Positions 11,803 to 21,594 of a DNA stretch of 64,000 nucleotides are shown in pieces. Source of the DNA: Nilaparvata lugens (taxonomy: Eukaryota > Arthropoda > Insecta > Hemiptera > Delphacidae); the NCBI RefSeq assembly GCF_014356525.2, contig NC_052508.1, forward strand, positions 61,879,800 to 61,943,799, read 5' to 3'. Within the stretch, counting starts at the first letter, position 1, and each line of letters opens with the position of its first letter. The translations under genes and the position numbers were made by a program. The notes under the pieces are model-generated. The model worked only from the letters and a program-made list of their open reading frames with translations, was not told where the DNA came from and ran no database searches.

Positions 11803-12900
11803 GGTGCGTTTCACCAAATTCACGTTAACGCTTCGCTTAGTAATCTCCAGCTAACACTAACTGATGACAACGAAAGATTAAGAAATTTGATTTCACCAAC
11901 GAAAACTAATGTTACGTTACGAAACGACAGATTGGAGTAGATCAGAGTGGCAGTGAGCCGCCATGACACTTGTTTCACGATGTAAACATGTAAAACCTAA
12001 CCTAGAAAATCCAAAAAAATTCAAAACTACAAGTTTTGTTCAAAGTTTACCAGGTTTTGAGTTTACCAAATTGAGTGGAGATTAGCCTACACATTTTAGT
12101 AATTAATAATAATTATAGTGCAGTTTTTTTTAGTTGTATGATTTATTGAATTTAATTTTGGCTGTAGTGTTGTAATAATTGATCTACAGATTGTTTTTTT
12201 TTAAATAAGTAAAATTTCAAATTTTACAGGATGTCTCCTAGCCATTCTGTCAATTGAATGAAAAAGACTAAGAAATTGTCAAAAAAACACTGATTTATTG
12301 ATAATTAGAAAGACCGGTTTTGGTTATTACACCATTGTCAATCTCTGATAAACTAAAACTGCTGTTTTTTTTGTTTTTTTTTTGACAATTTCTTAGTCTT
12401 TTTCATTCAATATGAATAATTACCACAATATCAACTTATCAACTTCTCAACTACACAAAAAGTAAAACATTCTGTCAATGTTGTGTTGCCTAAAGCTATC
12501 AAAAGAAGAAGGGACCCAACATTCACGAACAGTGAAAAAATGCATCTTGTCAATCTTAGTGAAAAATAAGTCGATTTTGTCCAAATTATTACAATCATCA
12601 ACCAATTCTCTTATCCATCTAGGTCGGCGAACAACATAATCATCATCATCATCACTGTCACTCTCAAATTCTAATTCGTATGCTCTTCTTCTAGCTTTCA
12701 ACATGACAGTAAAAAGAACGCCGCCATTTTTTTTCTTAACGACAGATTACAGATGTTGACTGACCAAATTTGGCCGGTTAACTTTATAACGGCTCATTAG
12801 CTCTAACGGCGTGTGGTGAAACCCGATTTTGTCAGTTAATGGCTAATTGGAGTTTACGCTTCCTCTAACGACACGTTTAGTTCCTGGTGAAACCCGGCCT
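11803..12900. mobile_element. Degenerate TIR element, possibly PIF/Harbinger-related
   Basis: Imperfect inverted ends (ggtgcgtttcaccaaa near 11803; ggtgaaacccggcc near 12887) bound about 1.1 kb in Dorsal intron 2. A second end-like motif, gtgtggtgaaacccg, lies at about 12811. Inside, 12447-12704 on the minus strand encodes 85 codons with an Asp-rich stretch and the pattern RRPRWIRELVDDCN. This loosely recalls the N-terminus of Harbinger nucleases. No catalytic domain is present. Confidence 0.4.
12256..12458. repeat. Dispersed repeat in inverted arrangement
   Basis: gaatgaaaaagactaagaaa at 12256 is repeated in reverse at about 12384-12410. Between them lies the motif gaccggttttggttattaca. The same unit recurs at 15815-15958. 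It interrupts the TIR element around it. Confidence 0.6.
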
Positions 12901-12901
12901 G

Positions 12902-13021
12902 AGGCGTTAATACATTTTACATGTGGCAATGCAGAGAATTGGCAACGCTGTTGTCCTATCTTTACCACTGACTTTATAACGTGGACCTCACTACAGTTAT
13001 CTGAACATTCGTTGACTTATA
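12902..13021 (+). repeat. Intronic repeat of about 130-150 bp, unit 1
   Basis: The unit runs from gcgttaatacattttacatg through ggcaacgctgttgtcctatc and tataacgtggacctcacta to a gttgactta end. Related units follow at 14125-14860, on the other side of an inserted foldback element. Confidence 0.65.
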
Positions 13022-14122
13022 GTCCAGTCAATACAGACATAAAAAGTGGGGTGTGCTTGCATTTTGATTTTTTAATATGTGTGTTCTGATTTTTTAATAT
13101 ATTATTTGAGTACATAAGAGAAGTCAGAACCAATTTCTTCATGCCATTTCCCTTGTGCAAGATACAGGATGACACAAAAACCTCGTATTTTAGGCTCATT
13201 TTCCAGTTTTCAGCTATTTCTGCCAAATCTCGTTATCGGACAGAAAAATTTACTCTTGCCTTTTTTCTAGATTATAGAATTCTGGATAAAATGAGATCAT
13301 TCGGAACTCTCTATCTCTAATGAGTACTGAGTTATGATTTTTCAAAAATGAGTGAAATTTGAAGAAAAAATCAATTTTGATGAATTTTAGTTTTTGATCA
13401 AGAATATCTTCCGATTGTGACCATTTAGATGAATAATTCAAAATCCCTCTGGGCGTATTTTTGTGCTCTACAATCTGAGATCAGGTAGAGCGCTAAGCAT
13501 TCTGAAATCTGAGCATTGTGTTAGAAGTTATAAGTGTTTGAAATTTTGATCCTTGAGGTGTCCTTAAGTGCGCCTCTCCACTAGGAAATACTGAAATGAA
13601 GTGCATCTAACGGGTGATTCTCATAGAACATAATCTCATGAACTTATGTCATTGTGCGAAATATCAATGTGAGGACAATGTAGTTGGTGATGATGGTTGA
13701 AGCTGAAAATTAGGTGTTTTTCACAATACAAGGAGCATTGTTGTCAGGTGCACCTGGAAATTTATATGAGATAGAGCGCTCTACCTGATCTCAGATTGTA
13801 GAGCACAAAAATACGCCCAGAGGGATGTTAAATTATACATCGAAATGCTAACAATCGGAAGATATTGTTGATCAAAAACTAATATTCATCAATATTGATT
13901 TTTTCTTCAAATTTCACTCGATTACGAGATTTGGCAGAAATAGCTGAAAACTGGAAAATGAGCCGAAAATACGAGGTTTTTGGGCTACCCTTTATCTAGC
14001 ACAAGGAAATTTTATGAAGCGATTGGTTCTGGACTTCTCTTATGTACCCAAATAATATATTAAAAAATCAGAACCACAATAGGCCTATAAATTGCAAGCA
14101 CAAATGTATATAGTGACTGGAC
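13022..14122. mobile_element. Foldback element with long TIRs and TA duplication
   Basis: The element starts gtccagtcaatacagacata and ends tagtgactggac. It is flanked by TA at 13020-13021 and 14123-14124. The outer several hundred bases at 13030-13510 are repeated in inverse order at 13770-14115, for example gatttggcagaaatagctga on one side and its complement on the other. No transposase is seen. It sits inside the intronic repeat array. A related element lies at 46859-48469. Confidence 0.75.
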
Positions 14123-14124
14123 TA

Positions 14125-14860
14125 TTAGGCATTAATACATTTTTTCATAAGGCGACGCAGAGAATCGACAATGCTGTTGTCCTATCTTTACCACTTTCAT
14201 TATAACGTAAACCTCACTATAGTTTTCTGAACATTCAATAAGCATTCGTTGTCTTAGGCATTAATACATTTTGCATGTGGCAATGCAGATAATCAGCAAC
14301 GCTTTTGTACTATCGTTTCCACTAAGGCCCAACTCACACTTACGCGACTCAGGTCGAGAAGAGAGACTCGACTCTAGTCTAGTCGAGAGCATGTGTTTTC
14401 AAATGGGTAACGTCGTGGAGACTAGAATCGACTGGTCTGAGTGTCACCATTTGGAAACACATGCTCTCGACTAGAGTCGAGTCTCTTCTCGACCTGAGTC
14501 GCGTAAGTGTGAGTTGAGCCCAACATAACGTGAACTTCACTACAGTTATCTGAAAACTTGATAAACATTCACTGATTTAGGCATTTATATATATATTTTT
14601 TTCATAAGTGGCATCGCAGAAAATCAGCAACGCTTTTGTCCTATCTCTTTCACTGGCATTGTAACGTGAATTTTACTATAGTTTTCTGTGGATTCAATAA
14701 ACATTCATTGGCTTAAGCATTAATACATTTTTTCAAGTTGCTACGCATAGAATTGGCAACGAAGTTGTCCTATGTTCTCTAATGACATGAGAGAACGTTC
14801 CCTATAACGTGGACCTAACCACAGTTATTTGAACATTTGTTGATTTAGACATTAATAAAT
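14125..14860 (+). repeat. Degenerate tandem repeat array, units 2-5
   Basis: Successive units share gcattaatacatttttc, a central caacgcttttgtcctatc-like segment, tataacgtgaacttcacta and cattcaataaacattc. Starts fall near 14125, 14253, 14577 and 14716. One unit is split by the MITE at 14326-14521. The array ends against the acceptor of exon 3. A reverse fragment of the unit lies at 51480-51520. Confidence 0.6.
14326..14521. repeat. TIR MITE of about 196 bp
   Basis: Nearly perfect arms of about 80 bp start ggcccaactcacacttacgc and end in the complement gcgtaagtgtgagttgagcc. The inner part contains ctcgactctagtctagtcga. It was inserted into one unit of the intronic tandem array. Confidence 0.8.
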
Positions 14861-14874
14861 TCTTTTTAATGCAG

Positions 14875-15118
14875 ATAAAGAACTACGTAGGGCGGGCGGT
14901 GGTGGTGGTATCTTGCGTGACGAAGGACTCACCTTACAGGCCGCACCCGCACAGCCTGGTTGGCAAGGAGGGCTGCAAGCATGGCGTCTGCACCATGGAG
15001 GTCAACACCGAAACCATGGCACTCGCCTTCGCCAACCTTGGCATCCAGTGCATCAAGAAGAAGGACATCGAGGCGGCGCTCAGTCAACGAGAGAAGTTAC
15101 GCATCGATCCATTCAAGA
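14875..15118 (+). CDS. dl: Dorsal exon 3: Rel domain core
   Basis: Acceptor tttttaatgcag; donor TTCAAGA|GTGAGT. Encodes IKNYVGRAVVVVSCVTKD, then SPYRPHPHSLVGKEGC and NLGIQCIKKKDIEAAL, all classic Rel homology N-terminal sequence. It is in frame with exon 2 (phase 0) and leaves one base, which forms Thr with exon 4. It is GC-richer than the introns. Confidence 0.95.
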
Positions 15119-15144
15119 GTGAGTAGATTAAATCATCTAATATA

Positions 15145-15676
15145 CAGGGTGACACAGAAAAACGGGAACTTTTGAAACGCCATAAAACATTAGTGCGAAG
15201 GGCAAAAATGATTTTATTCAAACTAATGTAAAGTTCAAGACTTGCCATTTAAGAATAAAATTATTAATAACATCTATTTCTTTTTGACAATTACTTCTTT
15301 AAGATGGCTTCCTCCTCCACGAACACACTCTTGAAATCTGTGTTGACGATTCCTCATTGATTTTCTGTTTGTGGAGCTATGTTTGTGGAACTTGACCAAT
15401 AACTGTGGTTGAATCATGCAATTCAAAATGATATTAACAATATCCCAGCTGAAATGTTGCAGCAGTCGTTCTGGAATCTCAACACAGATTTCAAGAGTGT
15501 ATTCGTGGAGGAGTAAGCCATCTTGAAGAAGTAATTGTCGAAAAGTGGTAGATGTTATTAATAATATTCTCAAATGGCAAGTCTTTGAACTTGGCATTAG
15601 GTTGGACATCATTTTTGCCCTTCCCACTAATGTTATATGGCGTTTTTAAAAGTTCCCGTTTTTCTGTGTCACCCTG
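15145..15676. mobile_element. Non-autonomous TIR element, 532 bp, TA duplication
   Basis: Starts cagggtgacacagaaaaacg and ends with the complement, flanked by TA at 15143-15144 and 15677-15678. The arms match over about 200 bp, for example around cacgaacacactcttgaaatc and its inverse. The TA site and cagggtg start fit a Tc1/mariner-derived element. It lies in Dorsal intron 3, 27 bp past the donor. Confidence 0.8.
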
Positions 15677-15814
15677 TATTATCGCTAATAAGTTAATCAA
15701 ATCACCTAAAGCTCTGTCACAGAATTTCAAGAGAAAATGTATAGCGAAAACTGCACATCGACAATTCTAACCGTTTCAAAGTTACTCACATTCAAATATA
15801 CTAAATCACGTTTT

Positions 15815-15958
15815 GTGTAGTTGAGAAGTTGATATTGTGGTAATTATTCATATTGAATGAAAAAGACTGAGAAATTGTCAAAAAACCACTGATTTATTGA
15901 TAATTAGAAAGACCGGTTTCGGTTATTACACCATTGTCAATCTCTGATAAACTGATAA
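15815..15958 (+). repeat. Dispersed repeat, second copy
   Basis: Shares tgagaagttgatattgtgg, gaatgaaaaagactgagaaa and gaccggtttcggttattaca with 12256-12458. Confidence 0.65.
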
Positions 15959-16151
15959 AAAATATACTAAATCATAAAAAATTATATAAATGAGTATATG
16001 AAAATTTGACAGATCAAACTTTCATGTTGAAAGTGTAGAGTTGTTAATATGTGAGTAGATGTTACTGTAAGTGTTTATTAACACTTGAAAAAGTGGAATT
16101 ATATAGTATGGATTTTTTTAGAATTCCAATACATTTTATTCTATCCATTTA

Positions 16152-16512
16152 GGGCCGGTTTCCGAGTTCGGGATTTAGCTAAGTTCTAGACTTTAAACAG
16201 CTGGAGTCAGAAAATTGACTTTTCGAAACGGGGCGTTGTCGCAGTTTTTATGATAATCTTTATTCTCTAATTTCTATAATTGAAAACGTTTTCCTTGATG
16301 AAATGAAACATTCCTAAATAATTCAAAATAGTTGAAACTTTACACTATTTTCTCTTTTATTTTGTTTTGTGTTCAATGTTCTAGTTTATCGGAATTTAAT
16401 TAAAAATCCACGTTTACGTGGACTGCGTCTACGCCCCGTATCGAAAAGCCAATTTTCTGACTCCAGCTGTTTAAAGTCTAGAACTTTAAATCCCGAGCTC
16501 GGAAACCGGCCC
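16152..16512. repeat. TIR MITE, gggccggtttccgag family, copy 1
   Basis: Arms of about 80 bp (gggccggtttccgagttcgg ... cgagctcggaaaccggccc) enclose an AT-rich centre. TTA precedes the left end and ATA follows the right end. A second copy is at 52135-52452. Confidence 0.8.
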
Positions 16513-17208
16513 ATATTTTATTTTTGTATGATTCATTAGTATCTTTAAATGTGGATAACTTGGAGGCGAAACTTGAGAAATCGATGCGCGGTTCTCGCCA
16601 TTGATTTTCTCTTGAAATTCTGTATCGAAATCAAGTATCATATGATAGCCTTTCCATTAAAAAAATGGAGTTTGGATTCAAAATGGCGGATCATAGATAG
16701 CGGACCAAAATTTTAAAGCGTTTTCAAGTAGTTTTTTCAAGTCGAATACGATCCCAAATAAAACCTACTGTCTAATTATTATCCTTGTAAAAGAAATCAA
16801 GACATCAAGCTGTTTCCATAATTTTCACCAACTCTTTATATTATGATAAAACGTACTATTCTTAAATAATATTACATATTAGGTATTTTGTTATTAGTCA
16901 GTTTTGATTATGTTGTAAAATAATTGCTACATGTATTAATCCAGGCAAGTTGAGTCAAATCGTATTGAAAATTCAGGTATGTGAACTCAAACTGGTTGAG
17001 CTCAGTCGTGTTTAGTTGAGTTGAATGAAATTAAGCTAAGGCAAGTCATGTTGGTGACTGTTCGAATTATCAATAATTCACCATTGGATTCTAAACGTCA
17101 AACCTCATTATTTAAGTTTGCTTTGTATTTAATACCAATATTCTCATATTAATTTTTTGTAAACTTTTGTATTCTGTTTATTAATTAATTGGTGCATTGT
17201 GTTAACAG

Positions 17209-17352
17209 CTGGCTACGATCACAGGAACCAGCCTGGTAGCATTGATTTGAACGCGGTTCGTCTCTGCTTCCAAGTGTTCCTCGAAGGCAAGATTAAGAAC
17301 CAGTTCAACGTGGCTATCACGCCGGTCGTGTCCGAGCCCATCTATGACAAAA
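17209..17352 (+). CDS. dl: Dorsal exon 4: end of Rel DNA-binding domain
   Basis: Acceptor gtgttaacag; donor CAAAA|GTTAGT. Encodes GYDHRNQPGSIDLNAVRLCF, then QVFLEGKIKNQFN and the conserved PVVSEPIYDK. Phase 1 at both ends, and it fits its neighbours. Confidence 0.95.
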
Positions 17353-17631
17353 GTTAGTATACTATCATTCTCTTCAACTGCAATTCAATGCAAACTATCA
17401 TTAACTCACAGTAGATCACACGATCGTCAATATTAAAATCTATTGAGAACATGGTTGCATTGTCGTTTCCACTTCATTCTATCGAATACTTTCATATGCA
17501 AATCTTTTTCTGTTGAAACTAGCACATCTTCAACTGTACTAATGAACAGAAGGCTTATAAATCAAACAAACCACAGCAAAATTGTTTTGCACACAACTAT
17601 TTTAAGCCTTTTTATTGATTGTTTACTATTA

Positions 17632-17746
17632 GTGCCGGTTGCACAACAGCCGGTCAAATTTTAACCGTGATTACTTCCACGAGAACCAATGGCTCTCGTG
17701 GAATTAATTACGGTTAAAATTTAACCGGCTGTTATGCAACCGGGCC
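17632..17746. repeat. Tourist-like palindromic MITE, copy 1 (115 bp)
   Basis: gtgccggttgcacaacagcc and its complement at the right end are flanked by TTA on both sides (17629-17631, 17747-17749). A 3-bp TWA duplication is typical of PIF/Harbinger-derived MITEs. A second copy is at 58569-58721. Confidence 0.8.
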
Positions 17747-18330
17747 TTAGTCTTCTGCTTCATCAGTAAATGTGAAGCGGTTTAGTTTTAATATTCAGTC
17801 ATTTCTAGATTGCTTATATCATTTTAAATTTTAAATCGAAACCGTTTTTGGCGAATGCCTGCTGGTTCATTTCAAATTTTGTAATCAATTATTGTTAATA
17901 AATAAATGAAATCAAGTGGAAATGTCAATATAATCAATTCTATCAACCAAGGAGTGATTTGATAACATCAATATGTAGCCTACTCTAAAGATTTTATCAC
18001 TTGAAATTAATAACATTATTTTTTCATGAGTTCCTCAGAACTCAATGTCGTTAAATCCTAATAACTGTTGTTTATGCATCATAATTCTGTGGAGCATCGT
18101 CCATTGTATGAATTTCAACGCATTTAATTGTGTATAGTTTTGTTGTTGATTTTTGAATTTGCCAGAGAAAATCTAAAATATTTATTTAGTAAATGAGCCA
18201 CTTATATTGTTTGTAATTGTACCCTTATATAATTGTAATTGTATAAAAGAACCCTATCGTGTTATGTTTTAAGATTATATAAATTTTCAGATTTAATTTT
18301 TCATTTCATGATTTAATATTAATTTTTCAG

Positions 18331-18429
18331 AGGCGATGTCCGATCTTCTCATCTGCAAACTGAGTGAAGATTCCGCTCCTGTTACTGGGGGAAAACAAAT
18401 TATTCTCCTGTGTGAAAAAGTTGCCAAAG
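18331..18429 (+). CDS. dl: Dorsal exon 5: start of IPT dimerisation domain
   Basis: Acceptor aatttttcag; donor AAAG|GTATGT. Encodes AMSDLLICKLSEDSAPVTGG followed by KQIILLCEKVAK, the first strands of the Rel dimerisation (IPT/TIG) domain. The frame continues from exon 4. Confidence 0.95.
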
Positions 18430-18466
18430 GTATGTTTTATCTTAAATTCAGTTTTTGCTGATCTGG

Positions 18467-18557
18467 TGAGATTCACTTAAAGCTGTAAGAATTTCTCTTA
18501 AATATTATAAATGCTGCTCTTTCAAACAACCCTGGCAGTTTGAAGCCAATCTCACTA
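18467..18557. repeat. Short palindromic MITE, diverged copy
   Basis: gtgagattcacttaaagctg on the left and ggcagtttgaagccaatctc on the right form the degenerate arms. It is in Dorsal intron 5. Confidence 0.55.
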
Positions 18558-18832
18558 TACATAATAATTGCAGAAATACGCCCCAGGCATGTAATGAGAG
18601 GTTTAGTAATGTGAGATCCTTCAGTTCTGTGAATGGTCTTTCAGTTTTGGAGTGTTCCGAACCATCGGTAAGTGACTTGGTACTGATAACTTTCAAGTTA
18701 GTGGAGCTACTCCCACCTCTCAAAACTTGTGATTTGGATTACATATGTACTTTATATTATTTGTGTTTTTCTAAATGAAAACACAAATGGTGTTTGATTC
18801 ATAAATTTTCTAATTTGTCGTACGATGTTTCT

Positions 18833-19071
18833 TCTTCTTCTTCTTTGGCTGTGCCTTATCCCATTTAAATGGGGTCGGCATTCCTTCCTCTTAGTCTGCC
18901 TCTCCACAAAGACCTATCCAATGCTTTCTCTCTCCTCCAACCACTCTCCCGCAAGTCAGCCGCTATTCTATCTCCCCACCTCATCCTAGGTCTACCTCGT
19001 CCTCTCACACCATGCAAAACCAAATCCTGTACTCTTCGTCCAACATAATCCTCCTCCCGTCGCTGTTTGTA
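18833..19071 (-). mobile_element. 5'-truncated retroposon with exact 14-bp duplication
   Basis: About 240 bp starting with a (ttc) run and including ccatttaaatggggtcggc are bounded by cgtacgatgtttct at 18819-18832 and 19072-19085. The simple-repeat tail at the low end suggests a minus-strand insertion with its 3' end there. It lies in Dorsal intron 5. Confidence 0.75.
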
Positions 19072-19207
19072 CGTACGATGTTTCTAAATTTCGGAAATGT
19101 ATTTAGGATAAATTGTGTTTTCTCTCCTATAACTGTAAAGTTCAGTTTATAAATTAGTAAAGTGTAATTTCTGTTTGAGATTTCATTCGTGATTTGTTTT
19201 GTTACAG

Positions 19208-19341
19208 AGGATATCTCAGTGAAACTTTATGAAGTGGTCAACAACCAGATAGTATGGGAAGGAGAATGCGAATTCAATACCACCGATGTACACAAGCAAG
19301 TGGCTATCACCTTCAAAACTCCACGCTATAAGAATATTGAA
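19208..19341 (+). CDS. dl: Dorsal exon 6: IPT domain
   Basis: Acceptor ttgtgttacag; donor TTGAA|GTGAGT. Encodes EDISVKLYEVVNNQIVWEGE, then FNTTDVHKQVAITFKTPRY, which is diagnostic for Rel proteins of the Dorsal/p65 class. Phase 1 in, phase 0 out. Confidence 0.95.
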
Positions 19342-19639
19342 GTGAGTTTTATTTCTAGTTACTTCCATTTTATTTGTTTATTAACTCAGTTAGTTTGATG
19401 ATTTAATAATTTAAGGAAAGCATTACTATTTTCGGTCTCTCCCTGAATCCGCTATTTTTTCAATTAAGAGTTCAAAAGTTCGAAATGTGGGTTTCTTCAA
19501 TAATTCACTAATCACTTATAATGTTTGAAATGAATAACAGCAAAAACATCTGAATTATCATTTTTTTGTCAGATCCATTCCATTTCAATCTTTCTTATTG
19601 ATTTCATGATTCGCTTTACTTTCATTTTAAACGTTTGCT

Positions 19640-19745
19640 ACAGTGAGATTCATTTCAATCTGACAGCATTGATTGAATTTGGAACATTGATTGACTGTTA
19701 TCATTGATTGAATCTGGAGCATTAATGGTTTTCATAAGGAATGCT
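19640..19745. repeat. Short palindromic MITE, diverged copy
   Basis: Contains cagtgagattcatttcaatc, ctgacagcattgattgaat and cataaggaatgct. The centre looks internally duplicated (cattgattgaat three times). Confidence 0.55.
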
Positions 19746-20069
19746 AATACGTAGTTTAATTCGAATCCCATAATGGAGCTTTTTAAATGTAATTTATTAA
19801 ACGTCCATTGAAACATAATGCGATTCAGGTAAAGCATGAATCCAAATATTGGCTTTGTTCATTGACTAGGAGTTGTTATCAGTACTCTGAAGATGCCGAG
19901 CTTTATGAAACTTGGGAGGAAAATCCAGTGTTGCATTGAAACAATTTAGCAGAATAACACACACAAATTGCTAAGAGCATTGGTTTTACTTTGATATACG
20001 CAATTGGATACAAATAATCATCAATTTTTATGCATCTTCATTAATTCTAAATCCTACTCTGCTATGTGT

Positions 20070-20172
20070 TGCCATAGTAGTTTACTTTTAGCATTCCTGA
20101 TAAATAACATCAATGCTTTTGATTCAACCAATTGTGAGATTTATACTGGTGACAGTTTGAAGTGAATCTCTG
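20070..20172. repeat. Short palindromic MITE, diverged copy
   Basis: tagcattcctgataaataac and caatgcttttgattcaacca are followed by ggtgacagtttgaagtgaat. It ends about 40 bp before Dorsal exon 7. Confidence 0.55.
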
Positions 20173-20211
20173 TACAACAGTGAACACATTTGCAATTTGT
20201 GACTGTTGCAG

Positions 20212-20308
20212 GTGACCGAACCGATCGTAGCGCAGATCCAGCTAGTGCGTCCCTCGGATAAAGCCGCCAGCGATCCGCTGCCGTTCCAGTTGACGCCCAT
20301 TCACTCAG
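20212..20308 (+). CDS. dl: Dorsal exon 7, isoform A form
   Basis: Acceptor ctgttgcag; strong internal donor TCAG|GTAGGG. Encodes the end of the IPT domain, VTEPIVAQIQLVRPSD and KAASDPLPFQLTPIHS. The remaining g joins ct of exon 8 to give Ala. The usual RRPS phosphorylation motif at this place in Rel proteins reads VRPS here. If the donor is ignored, translation continues into the isoform B tail. Confidence 0.93.
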
Positions 20309-21594
20309 GTAGGGGGCAACTGCTCTGGTCACTCAACCGGCGGCGTAAAGCCGACTATCGCACTTTCGCCAACATATTAAATACGGACGCCCGTCTCATG
20401 ACCTGTAAAGGGGTGGGAGCTGGAGCGATTGATAAGCAAGGCCACAAAGTGATGACTCTGGATGCCGTGGGGGAGGAAATGAGTGTGGAAAACTGGGGGA
20501 AGGCAGAGGAAGATGATGGCAAAGCGGATCCTGATAGGTGGAAGAAGATAAATGATGCCTATGCCGAGTTGAAGAAGAATAAAAGGGGCAGGATGGTTGA
20601 AGCAGGTAGTGGAAATTTGAGTGCAAATATGGGGGGAAACGTTGTTAGAGATGGGAAATTTGGTGTAAGTTCAGGGGGAGATATTATTGATGCAGGTGGA
20701 AAAGCTGGTGAGAATGTGAATGGAAATCAAAGTGCTGTGGAAAGTGTGGTATTTAATGGAAGTTATGTTGGAGATAATGGAGGATACGGTGGTGGAAATC
20801 TGGAAGAGTTTAGTGGAGGAAACATTGCAGAAGTTGGTGGAGATTCGTTTGGAAATGTTTTAGTTATAGACGGAAATATTCTAGAGAATTCTAGAAGTGT
20901 AGATAATAATTTGGGTGGGACCAATGGCACAGAGGAAGGTTTCACAGATCTGCTGAACCAGGTCAACGAGTTGGATTCGATCTGTGTAGATGGTAGCAAC
21001 GATTTTGGGATTTACAGTAGTTTACAGTTGGCTATGAAGAATCCGTGTGAATTTATTGATAGTAATGCTATGGAGACTGGAGAGGCGTACGAAGATATAG
21101 CTCCACCTCGACCGACGGCTAGTAAACCACCGTTACCTCACCACCAACAGGTATTCAGTAATGTTGAGGTTGAAAACGAGGATGACGAGGGGGCAACATT
21201 ACCTCCCCTGCCCCCCAAACGCGTCAAAAAGTGCGGCAGCCCCGCCCCGCCTCAAAAAACCCTCCCCCCAACACCCGAGGGCACTAAAAAGTTAAGTTTG
21301 TTTCAAAAACTGTTTTCATCGACGTCAAAACGCAGCAAATCGCGGAAAAACAGTTTGACACAGTCGGTTGCGTCACGGAAACCCAGTGTAACGTCATTGG
21401 TTAGTAGGGTGGGGTTGGGAGAGTCGGGGGAGGGGGACCATGAGAAGCAGGACATGGCGTTGACTGAGGCTGAACATTATGCGTTATATACATCGCTGGC
21501 GCCTCATGCTACCGCCTCTGAATTTGATGAGATGTCGTTCTACTATAGTCCGGTAGAGGGTCGCCCTACTAATGCTGATGTGCCTGTTAAATAG
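20212..21594 (+). CDS. dl: Dorsal exon 7, isoform B read-through form with 428-aa tail
   Basis: The frame stays open from the IPT domain to a stop at 21592-21594, giving about 900 aa in all. The B-specific tail (residues about 473-900) begins GRGQLLWSLNRRRKADYRTF, then becomes acidic and Gly/Asn-rich (about 560-690). Further on are YEDIAPPRP (about 733-741), PPLPPKR (771-777; a PxxPx[K/R] SH3-ligand pattern), and a basic Ser-rich segment with SKRSKSRKNSL and RKPSVTSL, both matching basophilic-kinase sites. It ends with an aromatic block, AEHYALYTSLAPHATASEFD (860-879), followed by MSFYYSPVEG. Drosophila Dorsal-B and mosquito REL1-B arise in the same way and lack the NLS exon. The open frame is seen; its use as an isoform is inferred. 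Confidence 0.8.
   Translation: MTEPIVAQIQLVRPSDKAASDPLPFQLTPIHSGRGQLLWSLNRRRKADYRTFANILNTDARLMTCKGVGAGAIDKQGHKVMTLDAVGEEMSVENWGKAEEDDGKADPDRWKKINDAYAELKKNKRGRMVEAGSGNLSANMGGNVVRDGKFGVSSGGDIIDAGGKAGENVNGNQSAVESVVFNGSYVGDNGGYGGGNLEEFSGGNIAEVGGDSFGNVLVIDGNILENSRSVDNNLGGTNGTEEGFTDLLNQVNELDSICVDGSNDFGIYSSLQLAMKNPCEFIDSNAMETGEAYEDIAPPRPTASKPPLPHHQQVFSNVEVENEDDEGATLPPLPPKRVKKCGSPAPPQKTLPPTPEGTKKLSLFQKLFSSTSKRSKSRKNSLTQSVASRKPSVTSLVSRVGLGESGEGDHEKQDMALTEAEHYALYTSLAPHATASEFDEMSFYYSPVEGRPTNADVPVK

Noticed and set aside
15274..15627. 117-codon minus frame as a gene
   Set aside because: It lies wholly within the 532-bp TIR element and arises from its inverted arms.
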